Below, piece after piece: positions 47,218 through 57,016 of a stretch of DNA of 64,000 nt. The notes beneath the pieces are model-generated. The model searched no databases and was not told the DNA's origin. It saw only the letters and a program-made list of their open reading frames with translations. This DNA comes from Polyangiaceae bacterium (GTDB lineage Bacteria > Myxococcota_A > Polyangia > Polyangiales > Polyangiaceae). Made by a program: the position numbers and the translations under genes. Each line of letters opens with the position of its first letter. The first letter of the stretch is position 1. The DNA lies in contig JABTUA010000003.1 of assembly GCA_015075635.1 (NCBI GenBank), forward strand, positions 744,001 through 808,000. The letters run 5' to 3'.

Positions 47218-50200
47218 GTTGAGCAAGGCTCGCCACGCCTCGATGCGGTTCTTCGCGTGCTCGGGCCACTTCTTCCTGGAGAGCCGCCCGAGCAGGTGCG
47301 GCGTGTGATCGCCGGCGCGGCTGCGCTCGCCGAAGACCTCGGCCGCGGCCTCCAGTGACTCGTAGGCTTTGTCCGGGTCGCCCGACTCGATGTAGTACCA
47401 GGCCTGCGTGAGCAGGTAGTGCTGGCGGGGCTCGGCCTCTTGCACGCTGATGCCGGCGGCCTCCATCAGCTTGGCGTGCGCGGTCTCGAGATCGCGACGG
47501 GCGAGCGAGATCTGGCAGGAGAGCAGCTTCGACTCGATGATGCCCCAGGGGTCGCGCATCTGGTTGTAGACGTTCGAGGAGATCTCCGCGTGGATCTCGG
47601 CCATGTCGAGGTCGTCGGTGTCGATGCCGATCATGGCGAGCAGGCGCTCGCAGGCGGCGTGGCCGCGGGGGGTGCGCAGCGCCTCGAAGGAGGAGAGGGC
47701 CTCCAGCGCGCCGAGCTCGGCGCTGTAGAAGTTCATCAGCCGGTGCTCGACGTGGGAGAGCGAGGCGTTGGCCTGGGCGATGCCCAGGCGGTAGCCGGCC
47801 TTCTCGAACTCCGCGCGGGCCTCGAGCGTGAGCCGGCGCGCGCGCTCCGTGACGCCCTCGGAGTGATCGATCCAGGAGAGCAGGAGCAGGCACTGCCCGC
47901 GGCCCAGGGGCTGGCCGAGCTCGGCGAAGTGCTGCTCGCCGGCGCGGATGACCTGGCGTCCGCGGTCGTAGTTGCCGAGCAGGTACTCGATCTCGCCGAT
48001 CACCGCCTCGCACTGCGCCATGCCCAGCACGTTGCCGAGCTCGGTGAAGATCTCGTGGGCGCGGGAGGCGAGATCCGCGCCCTCCACGCTGTCGCCCTTC
48101 TCGCTGGCCAGGTGCCCGAGCAGGCGCAGGATGTGGGCCTGGTTCTCCTTGTCGCCCAGCTCCTCGAAGGCGTGACGGGCGATCTCGGCGTGGGTGGAGG
48201 CCTCCTCCGGCTTGCCCAGGTGGCGCAGGGCCTCTGCCGACCAGCGGTGCTTGAGCGCGAGGTTCCTGCCCTCGAGGTGCCCCTTGAGCAGCTCCAGATC
48301 GCCGAGGGTCGAGAGCGGCTCGCGGGCGGTGTTCCAGGCGTTCGCGAGCCAGTCGAAGATGAGCTTCGCGGCGAGCTCCGGCTCGTTCGCGTAGAGCATG
48401 TTGGCCGCGCGCTGGCGCACGATGCGCCGCTGGTTGGAGAGCGGGTGCTCGCCCAGCGCATCCGAGGCGGCCACGAAGATGTCGCGGGCGTCCTGCCGCT
48501 CCATCAGCTGCGCCAGGAGGTGCTCCTGCAACAGCGCGTGGGGCCAGTTGTAGCGACCGGCGCCGCGCGGCAGGATGATTTCCGCGTTCTGGAGGCTGAC
48601 GATGGCGTCGTCCGCGGGGAGCCCGAGCTTCAGCAGGAGCGAGTGCAGCACGTTGCGCCGAATGTCGCCGCCCAGGGTCGCCACGGCGTAGGCGGCGAGG
48701 CGGTGGCCTTCGGGCATCGCCTGCACCCGGCTGTCCCACAGCTCCGCCGTGGTCTGCGGGCGTACGGTCAGCACCTCTTCCGGGACGCGATAGACGCCGT
48801 CCTGGATCTGCATGTTGCCGGCCAGGGCCCAGGCGTGGAGCTGCTGAAGCGCGAACAGCGGGTTGCCGCGGCTGCGTCGCGCTGCCTCTTGCACGGAGGC
48901 GTCGTCCAGCGGCAACGAGGCGCGCAGGAGCGCGGCGGTGGTGTCCGGCTCCAGCGGCTGCACGTCGATGACGATGCCGTTCATTGCCTCGCGGAGCTGG
49001 CGCAGCTGCTCGGCCTGCGGGGTGCCGAGCTGCACGTCCTCGGAGCGCACGGTGGCGACCATGACGATGCGCTGGTCGGGCTCCTCCTGGTGGACGCGGA
49101 GCAGGCCCTCGAAGGTCGTCTGGCCGGAGTTGTGCAGGTCGTCCAAGAAGAACAGCAGCGGGCGGCCACGGGCGATGCGGCGGAGCGTGTAACGGATGAC
49201 GAGCCGGCGCGTCTCGAAGCTGTCGAGCGTGAAGCGGATGCCGCTGGGTCCCACCGGTTGATCGGGCCCGAGGGGGCGGATCCACTCCGCCGCGCCGGCG
49301 ACCCAGGCGCGGCCGTTCTTGTCGTCGGCGCTCACGCGCCAGCGCAAGAGCAGGGACTTTTCGATGGTGTTGCGATCCGTGCGCTCGAAGTTGAAGTACT
49401 GCGTGACGCCGCCGAGCATGCCGTCGAGGGGGCTGCGGATGCGCCGGTAGCGGGCGCGCACCGGGATCATCGTGCCTTCCTCTTGCACGACCTCGCACAG
49501 CCACTCGGCGATGCGGCTCTTCCCGACGCCGGCCGGGCCGACCAGGATGATCAAGCGATGCGGCTCGCCGATGCCCTCGATGACCTCGTCGCAGACCTCG
49601 CGCAGCACGTGCCGAACGTCGTCGCGGCCGACCAGCGGGCTTGGCCGGATGCTCAAGAGGCCCGGCGCGCGTTGCGGTGCGGCGGGCGCCAGGCCCTCGG
49701 TCTTGCCGCGCGGCGGTCCGGTCTGGCGCGTGGTCGGAGCCGGCGGGCTCGCTGCTTTGTGCGGCAGCGGCGGGAAGGTGAACACCTCCGGATCCACGTC
49801 CGGGTCGGGGCGCCAGGCGCTCCAGGCGGCGCGCGCCTCGGACGCGAACTCCCAGCGGTCCCAGGGCCGCTTGGCGAGCAAGCGCTTCACGAAGGCGGTG
49901 ACCTGCTCGGGGGCTGGAATGGCCAGGCGCAGCTCCGGCACCTTCTCGAAGGCGTGCAGGCGCAAGAGCTCCTTCGGATCTCCGCTGAACACGCTGCGGC
50001 CCGAGAGCAGCTTGAACAAGATGCAGCCGAGGGCGTAGAGGTCCGTCGCGCCGCAGACGTGGTGCATCTCGTGCTGGATCTGCTCGGGCGCCATGTAGCC
50101 CGGCGTGCCCGCGCCGGCGTGAGGCGCGAACTCCATGGGCTTGGCGCCGTCGAGGCGCTCGTCGTGCGGGTCCTGCCGGAGCCAGGCCAGGCCGAAGTCC

Positions 50201-50943
50201 AGGATGTGGATCTTCGGCGGGTGTCCCGGCACCTCTTCGACCAGGACGTTCGAGGGCTTCAGATCGCCGTGGATGATGCCGCGGGCGTGGGCGTGGGCCA
50301 GGGCGCCCAGGATCTGATCGAGCACGTGCCAGATCAGCTCGAAGCGGTTGGCCGTCTGGGACAGATCGTGGAGCGAGACCCCCGTCACCAGATCCATGGT
50401 CAAGAACGGCGTGCCGTCCTTGAGCTGGCCGAAATCCTGCGCGCGCACGATGCACGGGTGGTCCAAGGCGGCGAGCGCGCGCGCCTCCTTGTAGAACCAC
50501 ATGATGTACTCGGCGGCGAGCTTGCTCTCCGGCGGGATGACTCGCTTGAGGGCGACCTCTTGGCCCGTGGCGATGTCCTTGCAACGGTACACGATGCCCA
50601 TGCCGCCCTCGCCGAGGACGCCGATGACCTCGTAGCGATCGGCGAGCACGTGCCCGGGCAGCACCGGGCTCGGAGTGCCGAGCGGCGTGATCTCGTGCAT
50701 CGACACGCTGAGGATGGAGCCCTCCTTCAACGAAGCTGCGCTCGGGATGCTGGGCGGGGCGCTGTCGTGATCGCTCTCGGGCTCCGGCTCGGCCGGAGGT
50801 GGGCTCCCCGAGAGATGCGAAGCGGCGTTCGGCACACCGTTGCTGGCCGGTGGACGTGACGTCTCGGAGGGGTCGGAGCCTTTGGGAATGGACGCGCCAG
50901 CCGCTGATGCGGGCTTGCCTCGCGCGTCGCCGCCGTTGGACAT
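47191..50943 (-). CDS. Giant Ser/Thr kinase - AAA ATPase - TPR signalling protein
   Basis: 1250 residues from ATG 50943. A Pro/Ser-rich N-terminus is followed by a Hanks-type kinase domain (about 100-370; glycine loop GEGGMGIVY, lysine in EVALKRV, DFGLAW, GTPGYMAPEQ). The catalytic loop is HGDLKPSN, with Gly in place of the usual Arg, a non-RD kinase that may not need activation-loop phosphorylation. A STAND/AAA-type ATPase region (about 440-790) has Walker A VGPAGVGKSRIAEW near 467 and LFFLDDLHNSGQ as Walker B. The C-terminal ~450 residues are TPR-like helical repeats. This is the PknK/LuxR-linked architecture without a C-terminal HTH. A scaffold for protein-protein sensing is inferred. Confidence 0.9.
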   Translation of the reverse strand: MSNGGDARGKPASAAGASIPKGSDPSETSRPPASNGVPNAASHLSGSPPPAEPEPESDHDSAPPSIPSAASLKEGSILSVSMHEITPLGTPSPVLPGHVLADRYEVIGVLGEGGMGIVYRCKDIATGQEVALKRVIPPESKLAAEYIMWFYKEARALAALDHPCIVRAQDFGQLKDGTPFLTMDLVTGVSLHDLSQTANRFELIWHVLDQILGALAHAHARGIIHGDLKPSNVLVEEVPGHPPKIHILDFGLAWLRQDPHDERLDGAKPMEFAPHAGAGTPGYMAPEQIQHEMHHVCGATDLYALGCILFKLLSGRSVFSGDPKELLRLHAFEKVPELRLAIPAPEQVTAFVKRLLAKRPWDRWEFASEARAAWSAWRPDPDVDPEVFTFPPLPHKAASPPAPTTRQTGPPRGKTEGLAPAAPQRAPGLLSIRPSPLVGRDDVRHVLREVCDEVIEGIGEPHRLIILVGPAGVGKSRIAEWLCEVVQEEGTMIPVRARYRRIRSPLDGMLGGVTQYFNFERTDRNTIEKSLLLRWRVSADDKNGRAWVAGAAEWIRPLGPDQPVGPSGIRFTLDSFETRRLVIRYTLRRIARGRPLLFFLDDLHNSGQTTFEGLLRVHQEEPDQRIVMVATVRSEDVQLGTPQAEQLRQLREAMNGIVIDVQPLEPDTTAALLRASLPLDDASVQEAARRSRGNPLFALQQLHAWALAGNMQIQDGVYRVPEEVLTVRPQTTAELWDSRVQAMPEGHRLAAYAVATLGGDIRRNVLHSLLLKLGLPADDAIVSLQNAEIILPRGAGRYNWPHALLQEHLLAQLMERQDARDIFVAASDALGEHPLSNQRRIVRQRAANMLYANEPELAAKLIFDWLANAWNTAREPLSTLGDLELLKGHLEGRNLALKHRWSAEALRHLGKPEEASTHAEIARHAFEELGDKENQAHILRLLGHLASEKGDSVEGADLASRAHEIFTELGNVLGMAQCEAVIGEIEYLLGNYDRGRQVIRAGEQHFAELGQPLGRGQCLLLLSWIDHSEGVTERARRLTLEARAEFEKAGYRLGIAQANASLSHVEHRLMNFYSAELGALEALSSFEALRTPRGHAACERLLAMIGIDTDDLDMAEIHAEISSNVYNQMRDPWGIIESKLLSCQISLARRDLETAHAKLMEAAGISVQEAEPRQHYLLTQAWYYIESGDPDKAYESLEAAAEVFGERSRAGDHTPHLLGRLSRKKWPEHAKNRIEAWRALLNDRSRRVQE

Positions 50944-51106
50944 CGCTTTTGCTCTCTACTCCGACTCGACCCGGACCCGCAGACGCTCTCGAGCTCCCCC
51001 GGGAACCCGCGAGCGCGCGAGTGTATTCACCGAAATCCCCGCGTCGAGGGCCCGGGGCAAGGCTCCAAGCCTAGCTGATTTCCCGTGTGCTTGCAGCAGC
51101 TTACGC

Positions 51107-51125
51107 GCCCGGTAGAAAGCCGGGC
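51107..51125 (+). promoter_or_regulatory. Hairpin in the glyA leader
   Basis: GCCCGG, seven bases (TAGAAAG), CCGGGC forms a perfect stem about 40 bp before the ATG of glyA, followed by AAAGGCGG. It is a plausible attenuator or part of a longer leader. It does not match THF, ZTP or glycine riboswitch consensus that I can recognise. Confidence 0.3.
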
Positions 51126-51165
51126 AAAGGCGGCAGGCGGCTTTCCGCGCAGCGGGATCGGGCTT

Positions 51166-52449
51166 ATGGCCTCCGCCACCATGACCGCGGCCCGCACCCA
51201 CCATCAACCGCCCCTCGCCGAGACCGACCCCGAGATCGCGCAGCTCATCGCCGCGGAGGAGGTCCGCGAGACCGACAAGCTGCGGCTGATCCCCAGCGAG
51301 AACTACGTCTCTCGCGCGGTGCTCGAGGCGACCGGCTCGGTGCTGACCAACAAGTACTCCGAGGGCTACGCCGGCAAGCGCTACTACGAGGGTCAGCAGA
51401 TCGTCGACCAGGTCGAGGAGCTGGCCATCGCGCGGGTGAAGCAGCTCTTCGGGGCCGAGCACGTGAACGTGCAACCCTACAGCGGCAGCCCCGCGAACCT
51501 GGCCGTGTACCTGGCGTTCTGCCAGCCCCACGACACCATCATGGGGCTCGGTCTGCCGGCGGGCGGGCACCTGACCCACGGCCACACCGTCAGCATCACG
51601 GGCAAGTACTTCAAGAGCGTGCCCTACGGGGTGCGGCAGAGCGACCACCGCATCGATCTCGATCAGGTGCGCGCCTTGGCCCGGGAGCACAAGCCGAAGA
51701 TCATCTGGTGCGGGACCACCGCGTATCCGCGCACCCTGCCGTTCGCGGAGTTCCGCGAGATCGCCGACGAGGTCGGGGCCAAGCTCTGCGCGGACATCGC
51801 GCACATCGCGGGCCTGGTCGCCGGCGGAGCGCATCCTTCGCCCATGGGCATCGCGGACGTGGTGACGACCACCACGCACAAGACGCTGCGAGGCCCTCGC
51901 GGCGGCATGATCCTGTGCAAGGCGGAACACGCGAAGGACATCGACCGCGCGGTGTTCCCGGGCTTGCAGGGCGGCCCGCACAACCACACCACCGCGGGCA
52001 TCGCCGTGGCCGCGAAAGAGGCGATGGCGCCGGCGTTCAAGGCCTACGCGGGTCGCGTGGTCGAAAACGCCAAGGTGCTGGCCGAAGCGCTCGCGAGCCG
52101 CGGCTTCCGCCTGGTCACCGGCGGGACCGACAACCACCTGGTGCTGGTGGACCTCACGCCCAAGAACATCACCGGCAAGGTCGCGGCAAAGGCGCTCGAT
52201 CGCGCGGGGATCGTCGGCAACTACAACTCGATCCCCTTCGACCCGCGAAAACCCTTCGACCCGTCGGGCTTCCGCATCGGGACTCCCGCCGTCACCTCGC
52301 GGGGTATGGGCAAGGACGAGATGCTGAAGCTGGCCGCCTGGATGGACCAGGTGGTCGCCGCGCCGGACGACGAGAAGCTGCTCGAGCGCGTCGCAGCCGA
52401 GGTCAAGGAGCTCTGCAAGGGCTTCCCGCCGCCGGGCATCGCGGTGTGA
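51166..52449 (+). CDS. glyA: Serine hydroxymethyltransferase
   Basis: 427 residues from ATG 51166. It converts serine and tetrahydrofolate to glycine and methylene-THF, the main source of one-carbon units. Family motifs: [53 protein letters not shown], and the PLP lysine in [16 protein letters not shown]. The length is typical. A frame extends upstream to 51085 but has no family similarity. The endonuclease/exonuclease/phosphatase gene starts 2 bp after its stop and probably shares its transcript. Confidence 0.96.
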   Translation: MASATMTAARTHHQPPLAETDPEIAQLIAAEEVRETDKLRLIPSENYVSRAVLEATGSVLTNKYSEGYAGKRYYEGQQIVDQVEELAIARVKQLFGAEHVNVQPYSGSPANLAVYLAFCQPHDTIMGLGLPAGGHLTHGHTVSITGKYFKSVPYGVRQSDHRIDLDQVRALAREHKPKIIWCGTTAYPRTLPFAEFREIADEVGAKLCADIAHIAGLVAGGAHPSPMGIADVVTTTTHKTLRGPRGGMILCKAEHAKDIDRAVFPGLQGGPHNHTTAGIAVAAKEAMAPAFKAYAGRVVENAKVLAEALASRGFRLVTGGTDNHLVLVDLTPKNITGKVAAKALDRAGIVGNYNSIPFDPRKPFDPSGFRIGTPAVTSRGMGKDEMLKLAAWMDQVVAAPDDEKLLERVAAEVKELCKGFPPPGIAV

Positions 52450-52451
52450 GC

Positions 52452-53441
52452 ATGACGAGTCGCGCGGGGGTCGTCGCGCTGGGGCTCGCGCTCGCCGGTT
52501 GCGCCGGCGAAGACGACGCCGAGCCCGGGTTCTCGTTCGTCGCGGCGACCTTCAACACCGGAACGAGCGAGGGGATGGGGCACGACGCGCCGCCGGACGA
52601 CGGCTACGGCTCGGCGCAGGCGAAGCTCTCCGACACCCACTACGGCGACGGCCTCGCGTGGCAAGCGGTGGTGGACGACACGCGGGCCTGGTTCGGCGAG
52701 ACCACCATCGACGTGGTCGGCTTCCAGGAGATCTTCCACTCCGACGAGTGCGCCACCATTCCGGCGGAGGCGAAGTCGGGCTTCGTGTGCGAGAGCTGGA
52801 AGGCCGGCGATCCCACGGTGGCGCAGCTGATCCTGGGTCCTGATTGGCAGATCGCTTGTCACCAGGGTCACGCCGACAAGTGCCTGGCGGTCAAGAAGAG
52901 CTTCGGCAGCATCCAGGGTTGCAGCGCGGATCTGTGCCTGGACGGCCTCCCGGGCGGCGAGATCAGCGGCTGCGGCAAGGGCTCGCGGATCGGACGCGCG
53001 GTCATCGAGCTCGCGAAGGGCGGCACGCTCACCGTGGTGAACGTGCACGGCTCGTCGGGCATCGCCCAGGACGACCAGGACTGCCGCGTGAAGCAGTTCG
53101 AGCAAGTGTTCGTCGACCTGGGCGACGGCGCGCCCGCGGCGAACGGCGCGCGCAACGTGATCCTCGGCGACTTCAACACCGACCCGGGGCGCATGGCCGA
53201 CTTCGACGAGAGCGCGGCCCTGGCGAACCAGCACGCCGGGCAGGGGAAGGCCTTCCACTTCGTGACGGAGGTCGGTGCAGAGGCGACACCCACCTACTCG
53301 CTATTCAACATCGACCACGTCCTGAGCGACGCCTTCGGCGGGAGCTGCTGGGTCGCGGGACTCAGCGACGGGCACGCGCCGGTGAGCGGAATCGTCTACT
53401 TCGACCACAAGCCGCACGTCTGCAAGCTGGCCGAGCGCTGA
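52452..53441 (+). CDS. Exported endonuclease/exonuclease/phosphatase-fold lipoprotein
   Basis: 329 residues from ATG 52452. The signal GLALAGCAGE makes it a lipoprotein. The EEP fold is shown by FVAATFNTGTSEGM (metal/substrate Asn), VVGFQEIFHSDEC (catalytic Glu), VVNVHGSSG (His), ILGDFNTDPGRM (Asp and Asn) and FNIDHVLSD / DGHAPVSG at the C-terminus (Asp and His). This set fits Mg-dependent phosphodiesterases, including extracellular DNases, sphingomyelinases and inositol phosphatases. Seven cysteines suggest disulfides. Substrate unknown. It follows glyA by 2 bp, an unusual partner for a housekeeping gene. Confidence 0.85.
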   Translation: MTSRAGVVALGLALAGCAGEDDAEPGFSFVAATFNTGTSEGMGHDAPPDDGYGSAQAKLSDTHYGDGLAWQAVVDDTRAWFGETTIDVVGFQEIFHSDECATIPAEAKSGFVCESWKAGDPTVAQLILGPDWQIACHQGHADKCLAVKKSFGSIQGCSADLCLDGLPGGEISGCGKGSRIGRAVIELAKGGTLTVVNVHGSSGIAQDDQDCRVKQFEQVFVDLGDGAPAANGARNVILGDFNTDPGRMADFDESAALANQHAGQGKAFHFVTEVGAEATPTYSLFNIDHVLSDAFGGSCWVAGLSDGHAPVSGIVYFDHKPHVCKLAER

Positions 53442-53580
53442 AGGTGCGCTTCCCACCTGCGCGCATCCGCGCACACATCCTGCTTCTCATCTGCTCGCGC
53501 CGAGGCAGGCGACCGCTCGGCTCTGCGTAAGACGGGACGCCCATTCGAGGCGATTCCCAGGTAGGCTGAAGCTGGCACCG

Positions 53581-55683
53581 ATGCGTCCGGGATCCGCGCC
53601 CACGCGTCCTCAGAAGGTTGGGGACTACCTGCTCGAGCGTCTGCTCGGAGTCGGTGGCATGGCGGAAGTGTTCGTGGCGCACCGTCACGGAGCGCACGGC
53701 TTCCAGAAGCGCGTGGCGATCAAGCGCATCTTGCCCCAGCTCGCGCACGACCCGCGGCTGGTCGCGATGTTCTGCGACGAGGCGAGGATCCAGGCCGCGC
53801 TCAGTCATCCCTGCCTGGTCGAGATCTTCGACTTCGGCGAGCACGACGGCCAGCCCTTCATCGCGCTGGAGTACGTCGATGGACTGTCTGGTGCCGAGCT
53901 CATCGCGCGGGTCGCGGCGCGCCGGCGGACGGTGGATCTGGCGCCTGCCTTGTACATCGTGCGCGAGGTGCTCCAGGCACTCTCCTACGTGCACGAAGCG
54001 CGGGACGAAGACGGTCGTGCCCTCGGCATCGTGCACCGCGACGTCGCGCCCTCGAACATCCTGATCGGTCGCATGGGGCAGGTGAAGCTCGGCGACTTCG
54101 GCATCGTCCGCTCGACCAGCATCGACGCGCGCACCGTTCCGGGCGAGCTGAAGGGCAAGATCGGCTACGTCTCGCCCGAGCAGGCGCTGGGCATGCCCCT
54201 CGACGGCCGGAGCGATCTGTTCTCGCTCACCATCGTGCTGGCCGAGCTCTTGATGTGCCGGCCGCTCTTCGTCGGCGAGAACGAGCTCGACGTGCTCGAG
54301 AGCCTGCACGGCGGCAACCTCCAGCGGCTGCGCAGCGAAGGCGCGCACATCCCGGCGGAGATCCGCGAAATCTTGTGGAAGGGCCTCTCGCGCTGGCCGG
54401 AGCAGCGCTACCAGACCGCCCGGGAGCTCTGCGACGCGGTCGAGGCGGCGGCGCGGAAGCTCGGCCTCACGCTGGGCGCGCACGTGCTGTCGGAGTGGCT
54501 CGAGGATCTCGGCCTGGTCGCCCTGTCCAGCAGCGTGCGGCAGAAGCCGTCGTCGTTGCCGGGCCGAGCCCGGGTGCCGAGCGAGGAGGCGTTCCTGGAG
54601 TCGGTCACGCTGACGCCGGGCGAGAGCGAGCCACCCCCGGCGTCGATCCTGGACGCGATCCGCGAGCTCTGCCCTCAGAACGACCACGGCGTGCCGGCCG
54701 AGCTGGCGCACGCGGTGAGCGCCTCGCCGGTGGTGAGCGCCGCGCCGGCGGTGAGCTACCGCATCCAGCGCCCGGGCGGGGCGGTGATGGGTCCGTTCCG
54801 CTTGGCCGGGGTGCTCGAGATGCTGGCGACGGGACGGCTGTCCATCGACGGTGGCGTGTCGCGCAACGGCGGCGCGTTCTTGCCCGTGCCTTCCATGATC
54901 GAGCTCGGGCGCATGCTGGCGCGTCCGGCCTATCGCTTCCACGAGCCCATCGCGCTCTACACCAAGGAGCGCTGGGCGGTGCGCCTCGAGCACACGCCGG
55001 AGCTGGTGTTCGACGTCGCGCGCCGCGGGCGCACCGGCATGCTGTGTGCGCGCCGCGGTAGCGAACAGGTGCGCCTCTGGTTCGTGGACGGCGCCCCGGT
55101 GTTCTCCTCGTCCACCGATCCGCGCGAGCTGCTCGGCGAGCGCCTGGTCGAAGCGGACGGGCTGCCCCGGAGCCACGTCGAGGACGCGGTCGAGGCCGCC
55201 TGGCGCAGCGGCGAGCCCCTCGGCAAGCTGCTGATCGAGCGCGGCTTCTGCAGCGCGCAGCGCGTCGAGGCCGCCCTGCGTGAACAGACCTGGCGGCGGC
55301 TGGTCTCCCTGTTCCGCTTCCGCGTGGGCGAGCTGTCGTTCGTCGGGGGCGCGCGGCACGGCGAAGGGGCGCTCTCGTTCCCCTCGCCGATGGCATTCGT
55401 CACCAGCGCGCTGCTCTCGGCCTACGCCGCGGACGAGATCGCGTCCGTGCTCGAGACCGTCGAGCGCATGGGCAGCTTGGGACCCGCCCCGGGCGCGAGC
55501 GCCGCGCAGCACACCCTGGGTCTGCCGCCGGCGGAGTCGGCGGCGCTCGACGTGGCGCGCTTCGGCGGATCGCTGCGCGCTCTGATGCAAGAAGGCGTGA
55601 AGAGCGGCGCGTTCGACGCGCGCGCCGCCCGGCGTGCGGTGCTGGTCGGTTTGGCGTCCGGCGTGCTGCTCTGGCAGCCCTGA
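53581..55683 (+). CDS. Ser/Thr kinase fused to GYF_2-like and DUF4388-like domains
   Basis: 700 residues from ATG 53581. Kinase domain about 10-290: LLGVGGMAEVF glycine loop, VAIKRILPQL lysine, HRDVAPSNIL near 152 (Ala in place of Lys), DFGIVRSTS, GYVSPEQALG. A linker leads to a short domain (about 390-445; YRIQRPGGAVMGPFRLAGVL, then EMLATGRLS) resembling a GYF_2/'GPFxxxxL' module. About 455-600 resembles the DUF4388/PATAN-type N-terminal fold (ELVFDVARRGRTGMLCARRG; LLGERLVEADGLPRSHVEDA) seen in myxobacterial signalling proteins. No membrane helix, so it is cytoplasmic. Convergent with astB, 1 bp away. Confidence 0.87.
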   Translation: MRPGSAPTRPQKVGDYLLERLLGVGGMAEVFVAHRHGAHGFQKRVAIKRILPQLAHDPRLVAMFCDEARIQAALSHPCLVEIFDFGEHDGQPFIALEYVDGLSGAELIARVAARRRTVDLAPALYIVREVLQALSYVHEARDEDGRALGIVHRDVAPSNILIGRMGQVKLGDFGIVRSTSIDARTVPGELKGKIGYVSPEQALGMPLDGRSDLFSLTIVLAELLMCRPLFVGENELDVLESLHGGNLQRLRSEGAHIPAEIREILWKGLSRWPEQRYQTARELCDAVEAAARKLGLTLGAHVLSEWLEDLGLVALSSSVRQKPSSLPGRARVPSEEAFLESVTLTPGESEPPPASILDAIRELCPQNDHGVPAELAHAVSASPVVSAAPAVSYRIQRPGGAVMGPFRLAGVLEMLATGRLSIDGGVSRNGGAFLPVPSMIELGRMLARPAYRFHEPIALYTKERWAVRLEHTPELVFDVARRGRTGMLCARRGSEQVRLWFVDGAPVFSSSTDPRELLGERLVEADGLPRSHVEDAVEAAWRSGEPLGKLLIERGFCSAQRVEAALREQTWRRLVSLFRFRVGELSFVGGARHGEGALSFPSPMAFVTSALLSAYAADEIASVLETVERMGSLGPAPGASAAQHTLGLPPAESAALDVARFGGSLRALMQEGVKSGAFDARAARRAVLVGLASGVLLWQP

Positions 55684-55684
55684 C

Positions 55685-57016
55685 TCAGCGCTGAAACTCG
55701 TACACCGAGCCCAGGCCGAGCAGGCTCGTGAGCTCGTCCAGCGCGGTCAGCCCCTCGGCGTGGAGGCTCGGATCCGCCAGGTCCGAGAGCGCGAGGCGAT
55801 CCCGATAGTGCTTCTCGACCCACTCGAAGAGCCCCCGCTCGAGCGCTTCGTCCAGGAACACCCGCGGCCGGATCGCTCCGCGTTCCTCTTCGGTCAGCGG
55901 CACGCCCAGGCGCAGGCAGGCCGGGCCGCCGCCGTTCTTCATGGAAGCGTTCACGTCCACGAAGACCACGCGATCGACGGGGGTGGGCTCGGCGACCAGC
56001 CGGTCCAGGAAGCGCCGCGCGGGCGCCGAGCTCTCGGCTTCTTTGGGGGCGACCAGCGCCAGCCTGCCGCCCGCGAGCGCGCACAGCTCGCTGTTGAACA
56101 AATACGTCGAGACGGCGTCGGCGAGGGGGACGTCGGACTCCCGCGCCAGGGCGACGACCAGCTCCGCGCCGAGCCTCTCGCGCAAGGTGTCGATCACCGC
56201 TTCGGGGTCCACGAAGGCCCGCTCGTGCAGCATCAAGAAACCGTTCAGTCCGACCGCCAGCACGTCGGTGTGGAAGGCGCCGGCGTCGATCCCGCGCGGA
56301 TCTTGCTGTGGGAACAGGGTCTGCGCGTCCGACAGACAGTGGAGCCGGGCCAGCGCCTGGCTCGCCTCGAGCGTCTGGCGCGCCGGGTGCCGGCGGGGGA
56401 GCGGCGCCTCGCGGAGCGCGCTCCGTCCCCAGGCGAACAGGTGCGCCGCGCCTCGAGAGGTCTCGAGCCGGAGGTGGTTCGCGGCGCCCTCGTCGGCGAA
56501 CAGGTCGCCAGACGGGAGCGGCTCGTGCACCACGAAGCTTCGCTCGTCCGCGAAGATGCTCCGGAGCACCCGCAGCGTGGTCGGCGCCTCGAGGCTCCGG
56601 TGGAACAGGCTCGAGAGGTTCGCCACCGTGAGGTGTACGCGGCCGTCGGCGCAATCCGCGGAAGGTGCCACCGTCGCCGCATTGGCCGTCCACATGGCCG
56701 AGGCACTGCTGACCAGACGCAGGAGTCGGGCGTCGTCCGTGTTGGCCGCTCGCGCGATCACCTCCGCGTCCGTGCCGGAGAAGCCCAGTCGGCGCAGCGC
56801 ACGGACATCCGGGCGCGGCTGCGGGGGCAGCACGGCTTGCGGTACGCCCAGGTCGCGGACCAGGCGCATCTTCGCCAGACCCTCCAGAGCCGCGGCCTTC
56901 GGGTTGCCGACCCGTCCCGCGTGCTCGGTCGCAGCGAGGTTTCCCGGCGAGAGCCCGGCGTAGCTGTGGGTCGGTCCCGGTAGCCCGTCGAAGCAGCACA
57001 CGCCGAGCGCGCTCAT
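55685..57016 (-). CDS. astB: N-succinylarginine dihydrolase
   Basis: 443 residues from ATG 57016, which overlaps the upstream gene's stop as TGATG. AstB hydrolyses N-succinylarginine to N-succinylornithine, CO2 and ammonia in the arginine succinyltransferase route. It opens FDGLPGPTHSYAGLSPGN as in AstB. MWTANAATVAPSADCADGRVHLTVANL is split here as MWTANAATVAPSAD and VHLTVANL. FHTDVLAVG gives a catalytic His, and the nucleophile is in KNGGGPACLRLGVPL (Cys367). Active-site residues look intact. No astA, astC, astD or astE is near, so the pathway must be completed elsewhere or the enzyme used differently. Confidence 0.93.
   Translation of the reverse strand: MSALGVCCFDGLPGPTHSYAGLSPGNLAATEHAGRVGNPKAAALEGLAKMRLVRDLGVPQAVLPPQPRPDVRALRRLGFSGTDAEVIARAANTDDARLLRLVSSASAMWTANAATVAPSADCADGRVHLTVANLSSLFHRSLEAPTTLRVLRSIFADERSFVVHEPLPSGDLFADEGAANHLRLETSRGAAHLFAWGRSALREAPLPRRHPARQTLEASQALARLHCLSDAQTLFPQQDPRGIDAGAFHTDVLAVGLNGFLMLHERAFVDPEAVIDTLRERLGAELVVALARESDVPLADAVSTYLFNSELCALAGGRLALVAPKEAESSAPARRFLDRLVAEPTPVDRVVFVDVNASMKNGGGPACLRLGVPLTEEERGAIRPRVFLDEALERGLFEWVEKHYRDRLALSDLADPSLHAEGLTALDELTSLLGLGSVYEFQR

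Noticed and set aside
46895-50584. 1229-codon minus-strand frame within the giant kinase gene
   Set aside because: It is another frame of the same DNA; the kinase, ATPase and TPR motifs are all in the 47191-50943 frame.
50944-51165. Riboswitch (THF, ZTP or glycine type) in the glyA leader
   Set aside because: Only one simple hairpin is visible; conserved cores of those riboswitches are not found.
51087-53441. Single 784-codon frame spanning glyA and the EEP gene
   Set aside because: Its first part is an out-of-frame reading of glyA; only the last 329 codons are real and start at ATG 52452.
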